The translations under genes were made by a program, and so were the position numbers. Shown piece after piece: positions 22,016-33,479 of a stretch of DNA of 64,000 nucleotides. The notes beneath the pieces were generated by a model that was not told where the DNA came from, ran no database searches, and saw only the letters and a program-made list of their open reading frames with translations. The first letter of the stretch is position 1. Each line of letters starts with the position of its first letter. Source of the DNA: Triatoma infestans (Eukaryota; Arthropoda; Insecta; Hemiptera; Reduviidae); the NCBI GenBank assembly GCA_011037195.1, contig JAAEAF010000407.1, forward strand, positions 98,154 to 162,153, given 5' to 3'.

Positions 22016-22214
22016 TGATATATCAACGAGTGTCTAAACTGAATTTGCTCTGTGCAAGTCTGTGTTGTTATCACACTGTCTGACGAACGCATCCTGAAGA
22101 TGGGCGAACGCCCGAAACCGGTCGATGACCACAAAATGAAGTCAGGCTACCACAGAAAATGTCTCTGATGCTTTCCAACTCTGCGGAACCAACCACCACA
22201 ACAACTGATATATC
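22016..22214 (+). mobile_element. Hammerhead-bearing retroposon, copy 1, 11-bp target duplication
   Basis: The insert 22027-22203 (177 bp) is flanked by TGATATATCAA at 22016-22026 and 22204-22214. It begins CGAGTGTCTAAACTG, passes through the hammerhead motif, and ends GGAACCAACCACCACAAC. This copy is one unit in one orientation, without the inverted partner seen in copies 2 and 3. It encodes no protein that I credit. Confidence 0.8.
22088..22130 (+). ncRNA. Type I hammerhead ribozyme motif
   Basis: Core in order: stem I 5' strand CATC (22090-22093); CTGAAGA, matching CUGANGA (22094-22100); one extra T, then stem II GGGC-GAAC-GCCC (22102-22113); GAAA (22114-22117); a minimal stem III in which A(22117)C(22118) pair with G(22121)T(22122) around the loop CG; cleavage expected after C at 22123; then GATG (22124-22127) pairing with CATC. 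All invariant positions are present. Short stem III type I hammerheads are known from Penelope-like elements and retrozymes. The extra base before stem II is unusual, though an inserted base there is known in a natural viroid hammerhead. Confidence 0.72.
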
Positions 22215-22510
22215 AAGTTTAAAGAAAATCGTTGGAACCAATATTGAAAAAATCATATAAAAATGAAAAGTCTATTCGGTAAATTGGTATTTCTCCGGTA
22301 TTTGACCAAGACTTATTGGTAGCATCTAAACGAAGATCAAAGCTTTCTACGATTCAGCTTTCTACGATTTTCCCTTTTTGAGTTATGTTGCTAACACGAT
22401 CACAGACCAATAATTTCTAAAAACAACTTTTTTTGGACCGAAAGGACGTCAAAGTATGTATTATTTCCGCTGAAAGCTTACGATCATAATACTTTATCTT
22501 ACAGTAATAA

Positions 22511-23276
22511 GAGAAATGAAAAAATTTACAAGTTACACGAAATACTTCACTGATTATTACTTTGCCTTCTATTGAAAGAAACACCAATCTATCAATCAAA
22601 TCTATCAAACAGCGTAATAATCTGATATTTGAAGAATGTTTCTGCGCTAAATCTCTCTACAACTTTCACTTTAGTTTTACTATTATATTTGACCTTTTTG
22701 TAAACGCAACTATAATAATTATGAGAGAGTTAATATACTGACAATATTTAATTTATTCGTAACTTTAATGTGAAATCTGGCATTATAAAAACCAAACACA
22801 ATCTCTGTTGAAATCTAAGAAAATTAACAAGTGAGAAGATATAGTTTTATAAATGCAATCAGTTTTGACATTATCTATGTTGCAGATCAATTTACAAGAA
22901 AAATGGAATTTCCTTTCTTTCTTCTAAACTTTTACAAACATTATTTCCCAGATTTGAATAAGATTTCAATTATTTTTCTAATTTTGTTTGTTTTGTATGT
23001 TTTTAAAAGGGTTAAATCGGTTAAAAGTGAAAGTGTGACTAGAATAAAAATGGTATAAATTTGCATAAAGTTTAGGCAGAATGGTTATGAGATAAGTCGA
23101 CTGGTGGTATATTGTAAAGTCTGTTGCAACTGGAGAAGAACATCGTCAATCCAGTAAAGACAAATTGAACGAAAGTATGGTTTAATAAAAAATAAAGGTA
23201 GGTTCAGGACATGTATAGTAAATTCAGTTATCTCAATAATTGTTCAGCAAAAATATAAATTCTGCAATCAAGTTTA
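22511..23276. other. AT-rich DNA, nothing recognised
   Basis: A 75-codon frame at 22831-23058 lacks motifs and is not called. Confidence 0.45.
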
Positions 23277-23350
23277 CTTGATATCGATTTTTATCGATTC
23301 GTTATCGTTTTTCGATTCGATTCGATCCGTTTTTATCGTTATTTTATTGA
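23277..23350 (+). repeat. Degenerate TCGATT-type repeat patch
   Basis: Repeated TATCGATTTTTATCGATTC, TTCGATTCGATTCGATCCG and TTTTTATCG words in about 70 bp. Confidence 0.6.
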
Positions 23351-23640
23351 TTTTTACCGTATTCAATAAAAGATATTTTCTGAAAATATTCTTGAAAAAT
23401 ATGGCCTAAAAACAAAAAAAAAAAAAAAAAACCTGTTGATCACTTTTCAAGTCAAATTCTAACCGATTAATTTTTTGTTCACCTTGGCATTTTAAAAAAA
23501 TCTTAAATTATCCTAATGCTACATAGCATTTAAATCAGAAATCATAAATTTGTTAGAGTCATAAAGTTATAAATATGTGATTGAATTGTTTTTATTATAA
23601 TAATATTCTACTTTAGACTTTGTTGAAAATTTTAAAATTT

Positions 23641-23870
23641 TTTTTTTTTTTTTTAAATTTAAGGCGCGTTAACATCTACGTTGATTGGCGCCCGGAGCCT
23701 TCTCAGTGCACTGCCAGGCTCCGCACAGTGTTCTCTCGCTACAGACAACTCTTTCCATCACCGAACGTGATCTCTAGTGGGTCCTAGGAAGAAAAAAATC
23801 TAAGGGTAGCACTGGCCTCGAAAAACCCGGGCCTCCGCGTGGGAGTCCGACGCGCTAACGTCCCTTCCCT
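23641..23870 (-). mobile_element. SINE-1, copy 3
   Basis: Minus strand: the T-run at 23641 is the A-tail; CCCGGAGCCTTCTCAGTGC and ACAGTGTTCTCTCGCTACAG belong to the central domain; the tRNA-like head occupies about 23810-23870 (CGTGGGAGTCCGACGCGCTA). The B-box is damaged. Confidence 0.75.
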
Positions 23871-24708
23871 TTAAAAATAATCGAGTATTTTATAAATAAC
23901 ATTAGATGGTAGCAATACCAATCTGACATTTATAGTGAGTTACAAATAATTCTTTTTTACACACAATATTTTGTAACCTCAGAATAGACACGCTAAGGAC
24001 AGGATCTTATTGCTAACTATATTTTAAAAATGCTACAGCATATAATATTCACAATATTGCGCGTTAAGTTTACGATAAAAATATTTGCAGTTTAACTTAC
24101 AAATATCTTTTAAAAAAAAACTTGTATAGTTTATTGACCCTACAAAATATATTATTTACTAGTTGAAAAGATATAAATAAAGTATATTAAAAAAAAAAAA
24201 GAGTAATTTATGAATAACAACAGTATGGAGTGGTTTTCTCTAAGCCAATGGAAAATAATTTAAAATGGTATCGCCCACCCTTTAAAATTTCGTGGGTTGA
24301 ATCATCAAAACATAGTAGTAGGTGTAAACTTTATTCGGTTTTTGCATTAAATGTGACGTGATGCAAGTTATAAAAGAATAATACTTGTTAATAAATCACT
24401 ACTTATGATTTAAAATAATAAATTCAATATACTCATATTGTGAAATAAAAATATAAAAGATCATTTTGAGAATAGCAAATTGTTTATATTTAAGATCAAT
24501 AAACTGTTGTAGGTATTTGATCAATTACGTGTTACAACAAAGTCACTTGATTATTTGCGGTTTTTCCCGAAGAAGTTTATGAATAATCTAAGATCAAATT
24601 TCTTTCTGATAAATTCTTAATACTGTTTTGAATGAAGCCAGTAAAGAAAAAAAAAAAAGATTTAATCAAAAATGTAACGATATTAAGTACAAGCTTTTGT
24701 GAGAAATG
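23871..24708. other. AT-rich DNA, nothing recognised
   Basis: No frames or repeats of note. Confidence 0.5.
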
Positions 24709-24939
24709 AAATATCAAATTTGTTGTGGTGGTTGGTTCCGCAGAGCTGGAAAGCATCAGAGACATTTTCCATGGTAGCCTACTTCCACGAGTGTGTAAAC
24801 TAACTTTGCTATGTGCAAGTCTCTGTTGTCACACTGTCTGAAAAAAACGCATCCTGAAGATGGGCGAACGCCCGAAACCGGTCGATGTCCACAAAATGGA
24901 GCAGGCTACCACGGAAAATGTCTCCGAAAATATCAAATT
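24709..24939 (+). mobile_element. Hammerhead foldback retroposon, copy 2, 12-bp target duplication
   Basis: The insert 24721-24927 (207 bp) lies between AAATATCAAATT at 24709-24720 and 24928-24939. The left 65 bp or so (TGTTGTGGTGGTTGGTTCCG ... GGTAGCC) is the reverse complement of the unit's 3' part; after it comes a plus-strand unit with the hammerhead, ending early at GAAAATGTCTCCGA. The left arm's inner part therefore pairs with the right end (GGCTACCACGGAAAATGTCTC) to make a snap-back structure. Confidence 0.82.
24848..24890 (+). ncRNA. Type I hammerhead ribozyme motif
   Basis: Identical core to that at 22088-22130: CATC 24850-24853, CTGAAGA 24854-24860, stem II 24862-24873, GAAA 24874-24877, predicted cleavage after C 24883, GATG 24884-24887. 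Differences from the first copy lie only outside the core, as expected for a maintained or recently copied ribozyme. Confidence 0.72.
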
Positions 24940-25839
24940 CATTAACGTTAAATCTAGAAGCTGCCAAAGAATATTGTGAATGTATCAAGAGAACCAGTTT
25001 CGTATTCAAGAGACCACAGGAGACGTATTTCCGGTCAGAAATTTTATATGATCGACCATATTTTTTTCTCCAGCAGTAACAGTAAGAAAAGAATTCGGAT
25101 AGAAAAGACAATTGGGTAAATGTTACGGTCAATCTTTAACCTTTCGGAATAATGTATTTTTCTCCATATTATTGCCTCATGCAACATGTAACATAGCATT
25201 TCAAATTCCATATAAATAAAAGTACAATGTGTTAAAAGTAAAAAAAAAAATAATAATAAAATAAAAGAAAGTGACCAAAAATGGGCACACATACTCTACT
25301 ACAACGATGTCGCAAGACTATATAGAGAAATCCAGGCTGACAACCAAGAATTATACAGAAAGTTTTCAATTGGTGTACCAACATTACACCTACTGTATGA
25401 TTAACAGGAGAAACTATAATATTATTCTATAAAAAAAATAAACTTTCAGTTTTTAAAAATCGTTTTTGCAAGAATAATTAAAAACCAAAAAACAAAACAA
25501 AAAAATAAATAAAAACGCTGTTAGTTAGTATCGTCTATTACATTTACTTTTATAAATACATCTTTTCAAAACCGCTATGATAATGTCTGAACTTATAAGG
25601 AAAGTCGAAGAAAAAACAAATTTGCCCACTCCATTTTCTAAAATATATTATGTATATGCAAATAAAACATCTGCCTACCTAAAATCACTAATTTTGAATA
25701 TAACGGAATTAAACATTTATATAAATATATTTTATTTTACTTCTTACAAAAACGCTTCCAATAATTATTAAAATATTGAAAATTAATAATTAATAATAAC
25801 AAAATTGTATCAATTTGCACATACACTGTTACTCATTTT
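24940..25839. other. AT-rich DNA, nothing recognised
   Basis: Short frames at 25044-25292 (minus) and 25577-25771 (plus) have no motif. A slightly GC-richer patch at 25270-25390 is unclassified. Confidence 0.45.
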
Positions 25840-26073
25840 AATGATTCGAGGGAAGGGAATAGCTAAGTGGTTAGCGTACTGGACTTCCACGCAGAGAACC
25901 CGGGTTCGAGTTCAGCTGTGCTGCTACCTTTAGATTTTTTTCTTCCTAGGAGCCTCTACAGCTCACTGTCTGATGATGGAAAGTGTTGTCTATAACAAGA
26001 GAACACTGTCCGGAAGCTGGTAGTGTACTGAGAAGTCTCCGCGAGTGCCAATGACCATAGAGTTGACATGTCT

Positions 26074-26105
<32 letters not shown>

Positions 26106-26111
26106 TGATTC
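25840..26111 (+). mobile_element. SINE-1, copy 4, with AATGATTC target duplication
   Basis: The element 25848-26103 is flanked by AATGATTC at 25840-25847 and 26104-26111. Head GGAAGGGAATAGCTAAGTGG, B-box GGGTTCGAGTTC, central domain, tail GCCAATGACCATAGAG ... GTCTTAAATTT and an A-run of about 27. The long pure tail suggests a young insertion. Confidence 0.85.
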
Positions 26112-26152
26112 CTCGAATTCGCCATGGCTAGGCCCAGAGCTATACTCCTATT

Positions 26153-26961
26153 ACTTTCTCTTATTGCGCTGTAAGAGGAGTCTGTGTATGTATGTAAACA
26201 GCAATAGCTCAAAAACGAAAAATCGCTTAAAAAGTTCAAACTTAAACATTCCGTTTTGGGTAGGTATCAACGTGTGTAATTCGACAGGAAGTTATCTGCA
26301 AAAATTTCTCAACAATAAGTATGTACCGCTTTCTTTCTCGATAAATTGCTCCAACGATTTTCTTTAAACTTAGCATATCAACTATACATAAGGAACGAGA
26401 AGTTTTATTTCAAACATTTCACCGGGAAAATCATTTAAAGGAGGGAGGCTTTTGAAGAAGAAGTGGTGGGATTATGCTTTGCCTTTAAGGTGATATTTTA
26501 TTTTATTATTCAATTTGATCATCCAAATAATATTAATTAAAATTATAAATATGATGCCAAAATTTGAAATTTAAAGAAATTCGGTTGACTGAATTGCGTT
26601 TTTATAGAACAGATTTTTTTTGTTGAGATTTCTACATTTTACCCCACGAAGATACGCATGGATTTCATTAAATTTATTATAATATATGAATACAGAGACC
26701 TACTCGTATTATAACTTATCTTTGATACTTTTTCCCTTTTTAAATCCATTAAAGAAATTTTGAGAAATAGGGGGGATAGGTAGGATATGCTTTCTTTAAG
26801 AAAGTGATTTCATTAAATACAGTTTCTCCTCTTAATATAAAATAGAAGGACAAGTAAATATTTAGTGAAAATCATAAGTCTGAAGAAAATTTAGCAATTA
26901 TCAACACGTAGATACATACACGAGGAGTAAGAAAACTTGGTGTGAGTTGGTTCCCACCAGA
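26153..26961 (-). mobile_element. HINE-like element, diverged minus-strand copy (809 bp)
   Basis: 3' hairpin end ACTTTCTCTTATTGCGCTGTAAGAG at 26153; 5' end GGAGTAAGAAAACTTGGTGTGAG...CACCAGA at 26921-26961. No perfect ACTTCCGGTT remains. An open frame of 76 codons at its right end is incidental. Confidence 0.68.
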
Positions 26962-28454
26962 TTTTTTTTTTTTTTTTTAATCCTAGATCCGCCAAGGATA
27001 TATTTATCATTCGGTGTCTTGCTACCCAGTATTTTTTTAAATCTGGAATAGTTCCTAGATATACATATATGTCTCTAAGACCTACTAATTGTGCATCATG
27101 TTTCCACACCATATCGGGCATATAGGGAGACTCGACTATTCCTAATCTATTTACGTGTTTCTATAAAAAGAATATGCTCTTTAATCGAAATAATACCATC
27201 AAATCTTTGGTTTTAAGGAGATGGGATAATGGATTTTGATTAAAACTTTCCCAACTCCAAATTTCACTTCAACTCTTCTTTCATTTCCCTAAAATGCTAA
27301 AAATAAAAAAACTCCTAAAAGCCATCTTGTTTTGCCCATTGGGCTTTTTGTTTTTAATATTATTAAAAATGTCGGTTGGAAGACAGGAGTGAGTGGAACG
27401 AGCGCCGCCACTCTTTGGTTTGAATAGCTGGAGAAGAGAAATTGATGATAAGATAATAAATATGTTGAAAAAAATAAATGAAAAATCTACATTACAAAAA
27501 TTTATTATTTGGAGCTTTTACTAAATTTATTATAATGATTTCAACACTAAATTAGCGTGATAGCCTAAACTAAAAAAAATGACACATTTGTTTACGAAGC
27601 ATGACCTCCAAGTTGCCCTAAAATAAATTTGTTTGAAAAAACAGTTTCAAATAATGTAATAGATCGCTAAAATAAAAAAAAAATAAAAAACTCATTAGAG
27701 ACGTTATAAAATAAATTGCACGAAAGAGAAAACACTGATCATTTCCATTAAAAGAATATTTCAATCAATCATCATGGCGGCTTTTTGAATTTATATTCTT
27801 TAAGATGACATATTATCTATTATGTACCAGTGAAATTTGATATCACTAATTCAAAACAATAACATTTTTGACCTGTTTTATTAAAAACAAGAAGTTATCG
27901 AGTTAAAAAAAACAAAAAAAAAACAAGAAAGAAATTATTTCTATATTATAAAGATGAGCGTGAAATAAAAAGAAAGTCGATCAAATCAATGTTGGGTGTA
28001 TATTATCTTAATAAATGAACAATGGAACTATCATTAGGAATAACAAGGTAAAATTAGGTAGCTGGGTTTATAAATGGCAGTTTGGCTACAGAGACAGTTG
28101 ATTAAACAAGGTTATCACAGTGAATAATTACACTGGCACTGTTATTAGGTTACCCAATTTAGTAATGGGATTCAGTGGCAATGACTTCTGGAAGATTCAA
28201 ATACTAAGAAAATAAAGAAGATTCAAATTCTGAATATAAAGAAGTTTTACAAAATTTAAGCTAATTTTTAGCGAAATTATAAAAAAGAAATTTTATGTAA
28301 AATATCTTAATGACTTTTTCTTATTCGTTCCTTTTCTTTAATATTCAAATTTCGCTTATATGTTGTAAAATAAAAATACAGTGGTGGTGGCGGCGGGGGA
28401 GGGGGGAGTGCCAACCTACTAACAGAGATAGCTAAAGAATAACTACACTGTAGA
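26962..28454. other. 1.5 kb without recognised features
   Basis: A small GC-richer patch (27370-27425, GTGGAACGAGCGCCGCCACTC) and a GGTGGTGGCGGCGGGGGAGG run at 28382-28408 stand out; no gene found. Confidence 0.45.
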
Positions 28455-28772
28455 GAGCCTGTAACAAGATCCAAAAAGAGGATCCGTAGCAGAGAAAGAG
28501 AGACAAAAATGACAGGACCACTCTTTCGGACTAGAGTGGGAGAAACTACATAAATACAGCGACGGGAGATCGATATACAACAGAGTTCATACAACGGAGT
28601 TCACTCGTCAGTCACAGCGTGTCATTTACCTAACCCTAGACTACTCTGCCATTTTAAGTGTAAAGTCCCCAGGCAGTCAGTGTCACTTTTTACATTATAC
28701 AGTGTTAGTTATATTCTTTTTTTTCATTAAAACCAGACCATTTCTCTCCTTCATCAACCCAATTATAGACCC
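28455..28772 (+). mobile_element. LTR-B solo LTR, copy 2
   Basis: LTR about 28460-28767, starting TGTAACAAG and ending CAACCCAATTATA. Flanks GAGCC (28455-28459) and GACCC (28768-28772) are probably a target duplication with one change. It has a TATA-like ACATAAATACAGC at about 28549 and, downstream, CTCGTCAGTCACAG with the TCAGT initiator. No retroelement coding sequence adjoins it. Confidence 0.72.
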
Positions 28773-28859
28773 TCAATATTGAACAAGACGCATTTGAATT
28801 TTAACGTCTCAGATTCCTCACAAGAACCACATAAAAATAATTTTTTTCAGAAAAATGTT

Positions 28860-29390
28860 TCATAATAAAAGTGATGTTGATACATTTTAATTCCAAACTT
28901 GACATTCTGTGTGTTTGGGTATCACCATGGAATCCATCACAGGAATCCGTTTATCTGTCAAAATTCTTCAAACGGAGTTTCACTTTATTCAATGGATTAC
29001 GATTTTCTCAAAAATAACTCCACCAAGGGACTTTCTTTAAATCAACTACAAAAATAAAGAGAATTAGAATTTTATTAGAACATTTGTCCGAGAAAATTCA
29101 TTTTTGGGGGCTTTTTGAGAAAAGGGCTCTGTGTATGTATGCTTTCTTCTAAAGTGCTATCTTAGGTTATTATATAATTCTATCATCCAAATAATATTAA
29201 TTATAATTAAATATGTTGGTAAAATTCTAAATGTGAAAAAAATTGCAAATGGCGCAAGCTTTCCTAGGTTAAAGAAATCATATTCGAGAAAATTCCCCCC
29301 CAAAAAAAGAATTAGGAACCTATTCTATAAGACCACACTTCCGTTAGATCGATTTTCTTCAACTTTCAAATTTTATCAACCCTTCTAATT
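28860..29390 (-). repeat. Decayed HINE-like fragment
   Basis: TATCACCATGGAATCC, CTGTCAAAATTCTTCAAACG and TTCTATCATCCAAATAATATT match the minus strand of modules 2 and 3. Confidence 0.6.
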
Positions 29391-29439
29391 GTGTATTTAA
29401 TAACTATGAATAATTATTAAAAAAAAAAAGGAATTAATA

Positions 29440-29923
29440 AAAATGTGTATAAATAATTATACAAGCGGTAAAAAAAACAAAAAAAAAAACATATGTTATA
29501 CTGAAGTGATACTTTAAAGAAAAGCATAACTCTATTGTTCCTCCAGGACCTTCAGAAATCAAATTTTCTGCGGGGAAATATTTTAAATAAAAGTGATAGA
29601 TATTTATGTGTAAGTATACAAAGTTTAAAGAAAATTTTTGGTGCCGTTTTCGAAAAAAAATCATGAAAAACTTGAAAAACAATACATTCAGTAAAGACGC
29701 ACTTTCGGTTAATGGATTTTCCCCGAAAGGTTTGTGTGTCTGATGCAGTGGTAGTGCCTACATTTCCTGAGACTTTTGGTTTTTGTGATATTCTGTTAAA
29801 ATACAAATAACCACCACCATTCGCTAAAAAACATTTTTTTCGTATTCAGGGGACCCCAAAATATATATTAACGGTAAAAAGAAAATCTGGCATATTTCCT
29901 CTTACTAAAAGTAAGAAAAAGTA
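29440..29923 (+). repeat. Decayed HINE-like 3' part
   Basis: CGCACTTTCGGTTAATGG replaces a module start at 29698, and the 3' hairpin end survives as CCTCTTACTAAAAGTAAG at 29897-29914. Confidence 0.6.
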
Positions 29924-29940
29924 AAAAAGAAAAGCAAATT

Positions 29941-30245
29941 ATGTTTTTTTTTTTTTTTTTTTTTTACGGATTTTTTGACGAATTCTGGTCAAATGATAGA
30001 AACGAAATATTAAGTTTGAAAGTTCTAGCGATTTGTCGTTTTTTTTTTGTTTTTTTTTTTATGTTATCCAGGATCACTCATTCTACATATACATAAACAC
30101 CCACCACAAGGATAAATGCAAGATATTCGCTTAAATAGATATTTTTTTTCCCCCTTGAAAACTTGCAATCAAAAATTCACGTGAAAAATCTAACTCAATA
30201 GCCGCCGTAAATACGTACACTTTTACAGCAGCAATAGTGAGTAAA
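29941..30245 (+). repeat. Decayed HINE-like 3' fragment
   Basis: TTTTGACGAATTCTGGTC, GAAACGAAATATTAAGTTTG and the end block up to GTGAGTAAAAA, which directly abuts the following full copy. Confidence 0.5.
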
Positions 30246-30248
30246 AAA

Positions 30249-31092
30249 TCTGGTGTGAAACACTCACACAACTTTCTCTTACTCCAGTACTCAAAATTAT
30301 AATTGACAAATTTTGTAGTTAGTGTACCAAATTTAATGAAATTCGTCGAAAAGTGAAAACACTGTCCAGTAAAACTGTCCCGGTTTACTAATTTCCTTGA
30401 AACTCGGAATTTGGGTCATATATTAATTTCTAGTTATTTCAATTTGGATGACAGAATTGTATAATCAACTGTGATAGCATTTTAAAGAAAAACATAACCC
30501 CCTCTCCCCCAAAAAAGTCCCCTTAAATGAATTTATCAGGGAAAAAGTTTCAAATAAAAGTTGTAGCTCTTTATATGTATAGTTAACAATGCTGGTTTAA
30601 AGAAAATCGTTGGAGCCATTTTCGAGAAAATACCAGAAAACTGAAAATTATATTTCAGTAAAAACGCACTTCCGGTTATCTATTTTTTTTCAAACTCGGA
30701 ATTTCAACAACATATTTAATTCTAATTAACATTATTTAGATGACAGAATTGTCTAATATACTGAAACAGCAGTTAAAATGAAAACCTAACCCCACCCCTC
30801 CCCCAGAAGTGCCCTTAAATGAATTTTCCTGGAGAAATGTTTCAAATAAAAGTTGTAGCTCTTTGTATGTGTAGTTGATATAGCAAGTTTAAAGAAAATC
30901 TTCGGAGCCATTTTTGAGAAAATTGCAAAAACGTAAAAAAAACAACTAGTAAAGTGTTACTTCCGGTTGAGGAATATTGACACATAACGCACCGTCAGAT
31001 CCCATGGTGATACCTAAACGTAATATCAAGTTTGAACTTTCTACGATTTTTCGTTTTTGAGCTATGCTGTTCACATACATACACACACACAG

Positions 31093-31123
<31 letters not shown>

Positions 31124-31238
31124 GACCATTCGCTAAAAAACCACTTTTTTGGATCAGGGGACCTCAAAACGGATATTTCCGGTGAAAACTCGATATCGAA
31201 AATTTGACACGATTACAATACTAGGAGTAAGAGAAAGT
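30249..31238 (+). mobile_element. HINE-like element, full-length copy (990 bp) lacking half the 3' hairpin
   Basis: Module starts: TCCCGGTTTAC (30383, decayed), ACTTCCGGTT (30669), ACTTCCGGTT (30959). (CA)n from 31078 to 31118. The 3' end reads ACAATACTAGGAGTAAGAGAAAGT: the left arm of the hairpin (CTTCCTCTTA) is deleted, unlike other copies. Confidence 0.8.
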
Positions 31239-32293
31239 AAAAATTGGCAATGAATAACTTTCATGACAATATTAATTCCAAGTTAGCAGATTTTTATTAG
31301 AAAAACAACTACCTTTCTTGTAAGAAAAATCATACTAGGTTAATTAGTTAAAAGAATGCTTTCAACAGTTTGTAGCGATGAGAGAAATTACAGGAAAGAG
31401 AGAACTGCAAGCAGTAAATAAAAATATAAACTAACGTAGAAACATAACTCGCTGTTAGAAATACAGCATAAATTAATTTTATAACTAAAAATCAGTGACA
31501 TTTTATCAACTTGTCATATACTCTAGTTATTAATATAAAATGTAGGCCATGTAAATATCACAAACTCCATTTATTTTTATTACGTTAACAAGTTAAAATT
31601 TATCTTTCTTATCTATATTAGAGCAAATATTATTTACATGATATCCTAAATAATTTTATAAGAACTATTTTATTATATTTTATTACAAATATTAAATATA
31701 AATTTAATAATAGGAAAAAAATAACACCTTCAAAGAAAATGACATTGAAACTTAATACTATACGTAAAACTTATTCCATTACTTTTTAAGCTTAAAAAAG
31801 TTTCTGATGTGAGAAAATACTCAACACGGACTTTCACTTATTCTAATTAATAAAATTTAATAAAGAAATTTTCTTTAAAATTGCAACGTTAACAAAATAT
31901 ATATATAGTTGGGCTGGCCATAAAAATGGTGGTGGAGATTTTAATTGCATTCCTGAGCGACTTTAATTGTATGTGGAGCGCTCAATATCAAAATCCCAAC
32001 AAATTTTGTGAAAATTTAAACTAACTGACAGCACCTCCTCCAATATATGAAAATACAGCAAGCATATCAAGTTTAAAGAATATCGTTATAATTTAAAGAA
32101 AGTTCCAAAAAAAAAAAAACTCAAAAACCTTTGCTCAAATTTGGAATTCTACCAATGCTTCTAATATGTATTCATATTATGTAGGTGGTAGTTTAAAGGA
32201 AAGTATAACGATACTGTCCCCCCCCCCCAGAACCTCCAAAAAAATCCATTTTCCTAGGAAAATGTGTCAAATAAAAGTGAGAGATATCTATTA
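31239..32293. other. AT-rich DNA with traces of HINE-like sequence
   Basis: Only 32040-32290 shows weak family order (CATATCAAGTTTAAAGAATATCG, GGAAAATGTGTCAAATAAAAG). The rest is unassigned. Confidence 0.4.
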
Positions 32294-33028
32294 TGTTTAG
32301 ATAGCATATTATTATTATTATTATTTGTCTATGGGGAGGGAAACCCTACGCTATGCAAAGCCTCACTGGGCCCATGTAGCTACCCCAAGAAAAACAACAA
32401 CAAACTGGGTCTATAACAAAAATCCAGACCCAGATCTAATCCATCTAAGATTCACCGCAGTCCGAATAAATCGGACAATAACCTTAAGCGGAAATAGCCT
32501 AAGCTCTTCTACAGACATCCTTTACCGACCAAAGGTCTTGAACCTAATTTCCTCACAACTCAAGCAATCAGTCATAAGATGGATGGGTGTTTCCTCCTCT
32601 GTCTCACAGACTCTAAAAAAATGGATCCGGCATGAGCCCCATTATGTAGAGATGTCTCCTTAAACTACAATGTGCATTAAGAGATCCAACCAGATGCCTG
32701 AGGGCGCTTCGAGAAAAACACAGCAACGTCTCACTAATGGCCTTGTCCGGCCCCCCGATGAGCATTTTGGACTGCCGAAAACCAACTGAGCTCATCCATA
32801 AGGATGAATGCTGTGAAGTCGTCCATGTCTGCAAGCCTGACAGACATGTGCCAGAAGACACGCCAACAGCAGGCTTGGGACCAATGAAAGGAAGAGAGGC
32901 ACCTAATTTGGCAACCTATCCACCTTCTCATTCCCAAAAATTCCCATGTGACCTGGCACCGAGACTAGAAGCACATCCTTCAGAGAAGAAAGCTCTTCCA
33001 GTATTTATAACATTGTTTAGATAGCATA
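32294..33028 (-). mobile_element. 5'-truncated LINE with 15-bp target duplication
   Basis: TGTTTAGATAGCATA is present at 32294-32308 and 33014-33028. The insert 32309-33013 (705 bp) is on the minus strand with an (AAT)n tail at its left edge. Read on the minus strand, it starts just before the end of RNase H, covers the C-terminal region and a short 3' UTR (AGCGTAGGGTTTCCCTCCCC). It belongs to the same broad LINE type as 2641-3860 but a different lineage. Confidence 0.9.
32420..33010 (-). pseudogene. LINE ORF2 C-terminus (end of RNase H plus CCHC knuckle)
   Basis: Minus-strand translation gives VPGHMGIFGNEKVDRL, holding the last RNase H His and Asp, then after a frame change SSGTCLSGLQTW, and RSALRHLVGSLNAHCSLRRH leading to CRVCETEEETPIHLMTDC-like residues (Cys-x2-Cys-x8-His-x4-Cys; the first Cys is now Phe) and CEEIRFKTFGR. 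Frameshifts and stops make it non-functional. Longest undisturbed piece: 32861 to 32613. The plus-strand frame at 32325-32663 is a shadow. Confidence 0.82.
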
Positions 33029-33479
33029 CGAAGTTTTAAGAAAGGAGCACTGTTTTCAAGAAAATCGTGAATAACTAAAAGAAAAACATTCGTCAGTAAT
33101 TTTCTCCCAAATCTAAACTAGAGATGTTTCCAATAAGATGGAATTATAATTTAAAGAACTATAGCTTCAGATAAGTCCTGGACATGTCAGATTATTAGAA
33201 ATTGAATCGACTTGCTGAGAAGAAAATTTACTATGGTAATAATAGCCCTGAGTCTTGTGGACAAGCCACACATCATCAGAGCTAATTTTTCATATAGATA
33301 AGAGCAATTAACTCAATTAAACTATTGTAACAGATCCACGGATGTGACATAAAAATTAATTTTAAAACCACCATTATTCTAAAAGTCTTTTAAATAATTT
33401 AAGTTTAATGTGTTACCTGCCTGTCTCAAGCTGTAAAAGTCAGGGAATATGTTCTCGACAAATATAACAAGCGTTTAAT
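33029..33479. other. Unassigned, weak HINE-like traces
   Basis: 33029-33110 resembles an old HINE-like module; the rest is not recognised. Confidence 0.35.

Larger units (their letters stand above)
21580..22510 (+). mobile_element. Decayed HINE-like element hosting two later insertions
   Basis: Begins AATCTGATGTGAAACGCTC and ends CTTTATCTTACAGTAATAAGAG. Its middle is interrupted by a LINE tail (about 21898-21993) and a hammerhead foldback (22027-22203). The sequence TGATATATCAA resumes in frame with the family order after the second insertion. Confidence 0.65.

Noticed and set aside
32325..32663. 112-residue protein on the plus strand
   Set aside because: It is antisense to the LINE ORF2 C-terminus, which carries the recognisable motifs on the minus strand.
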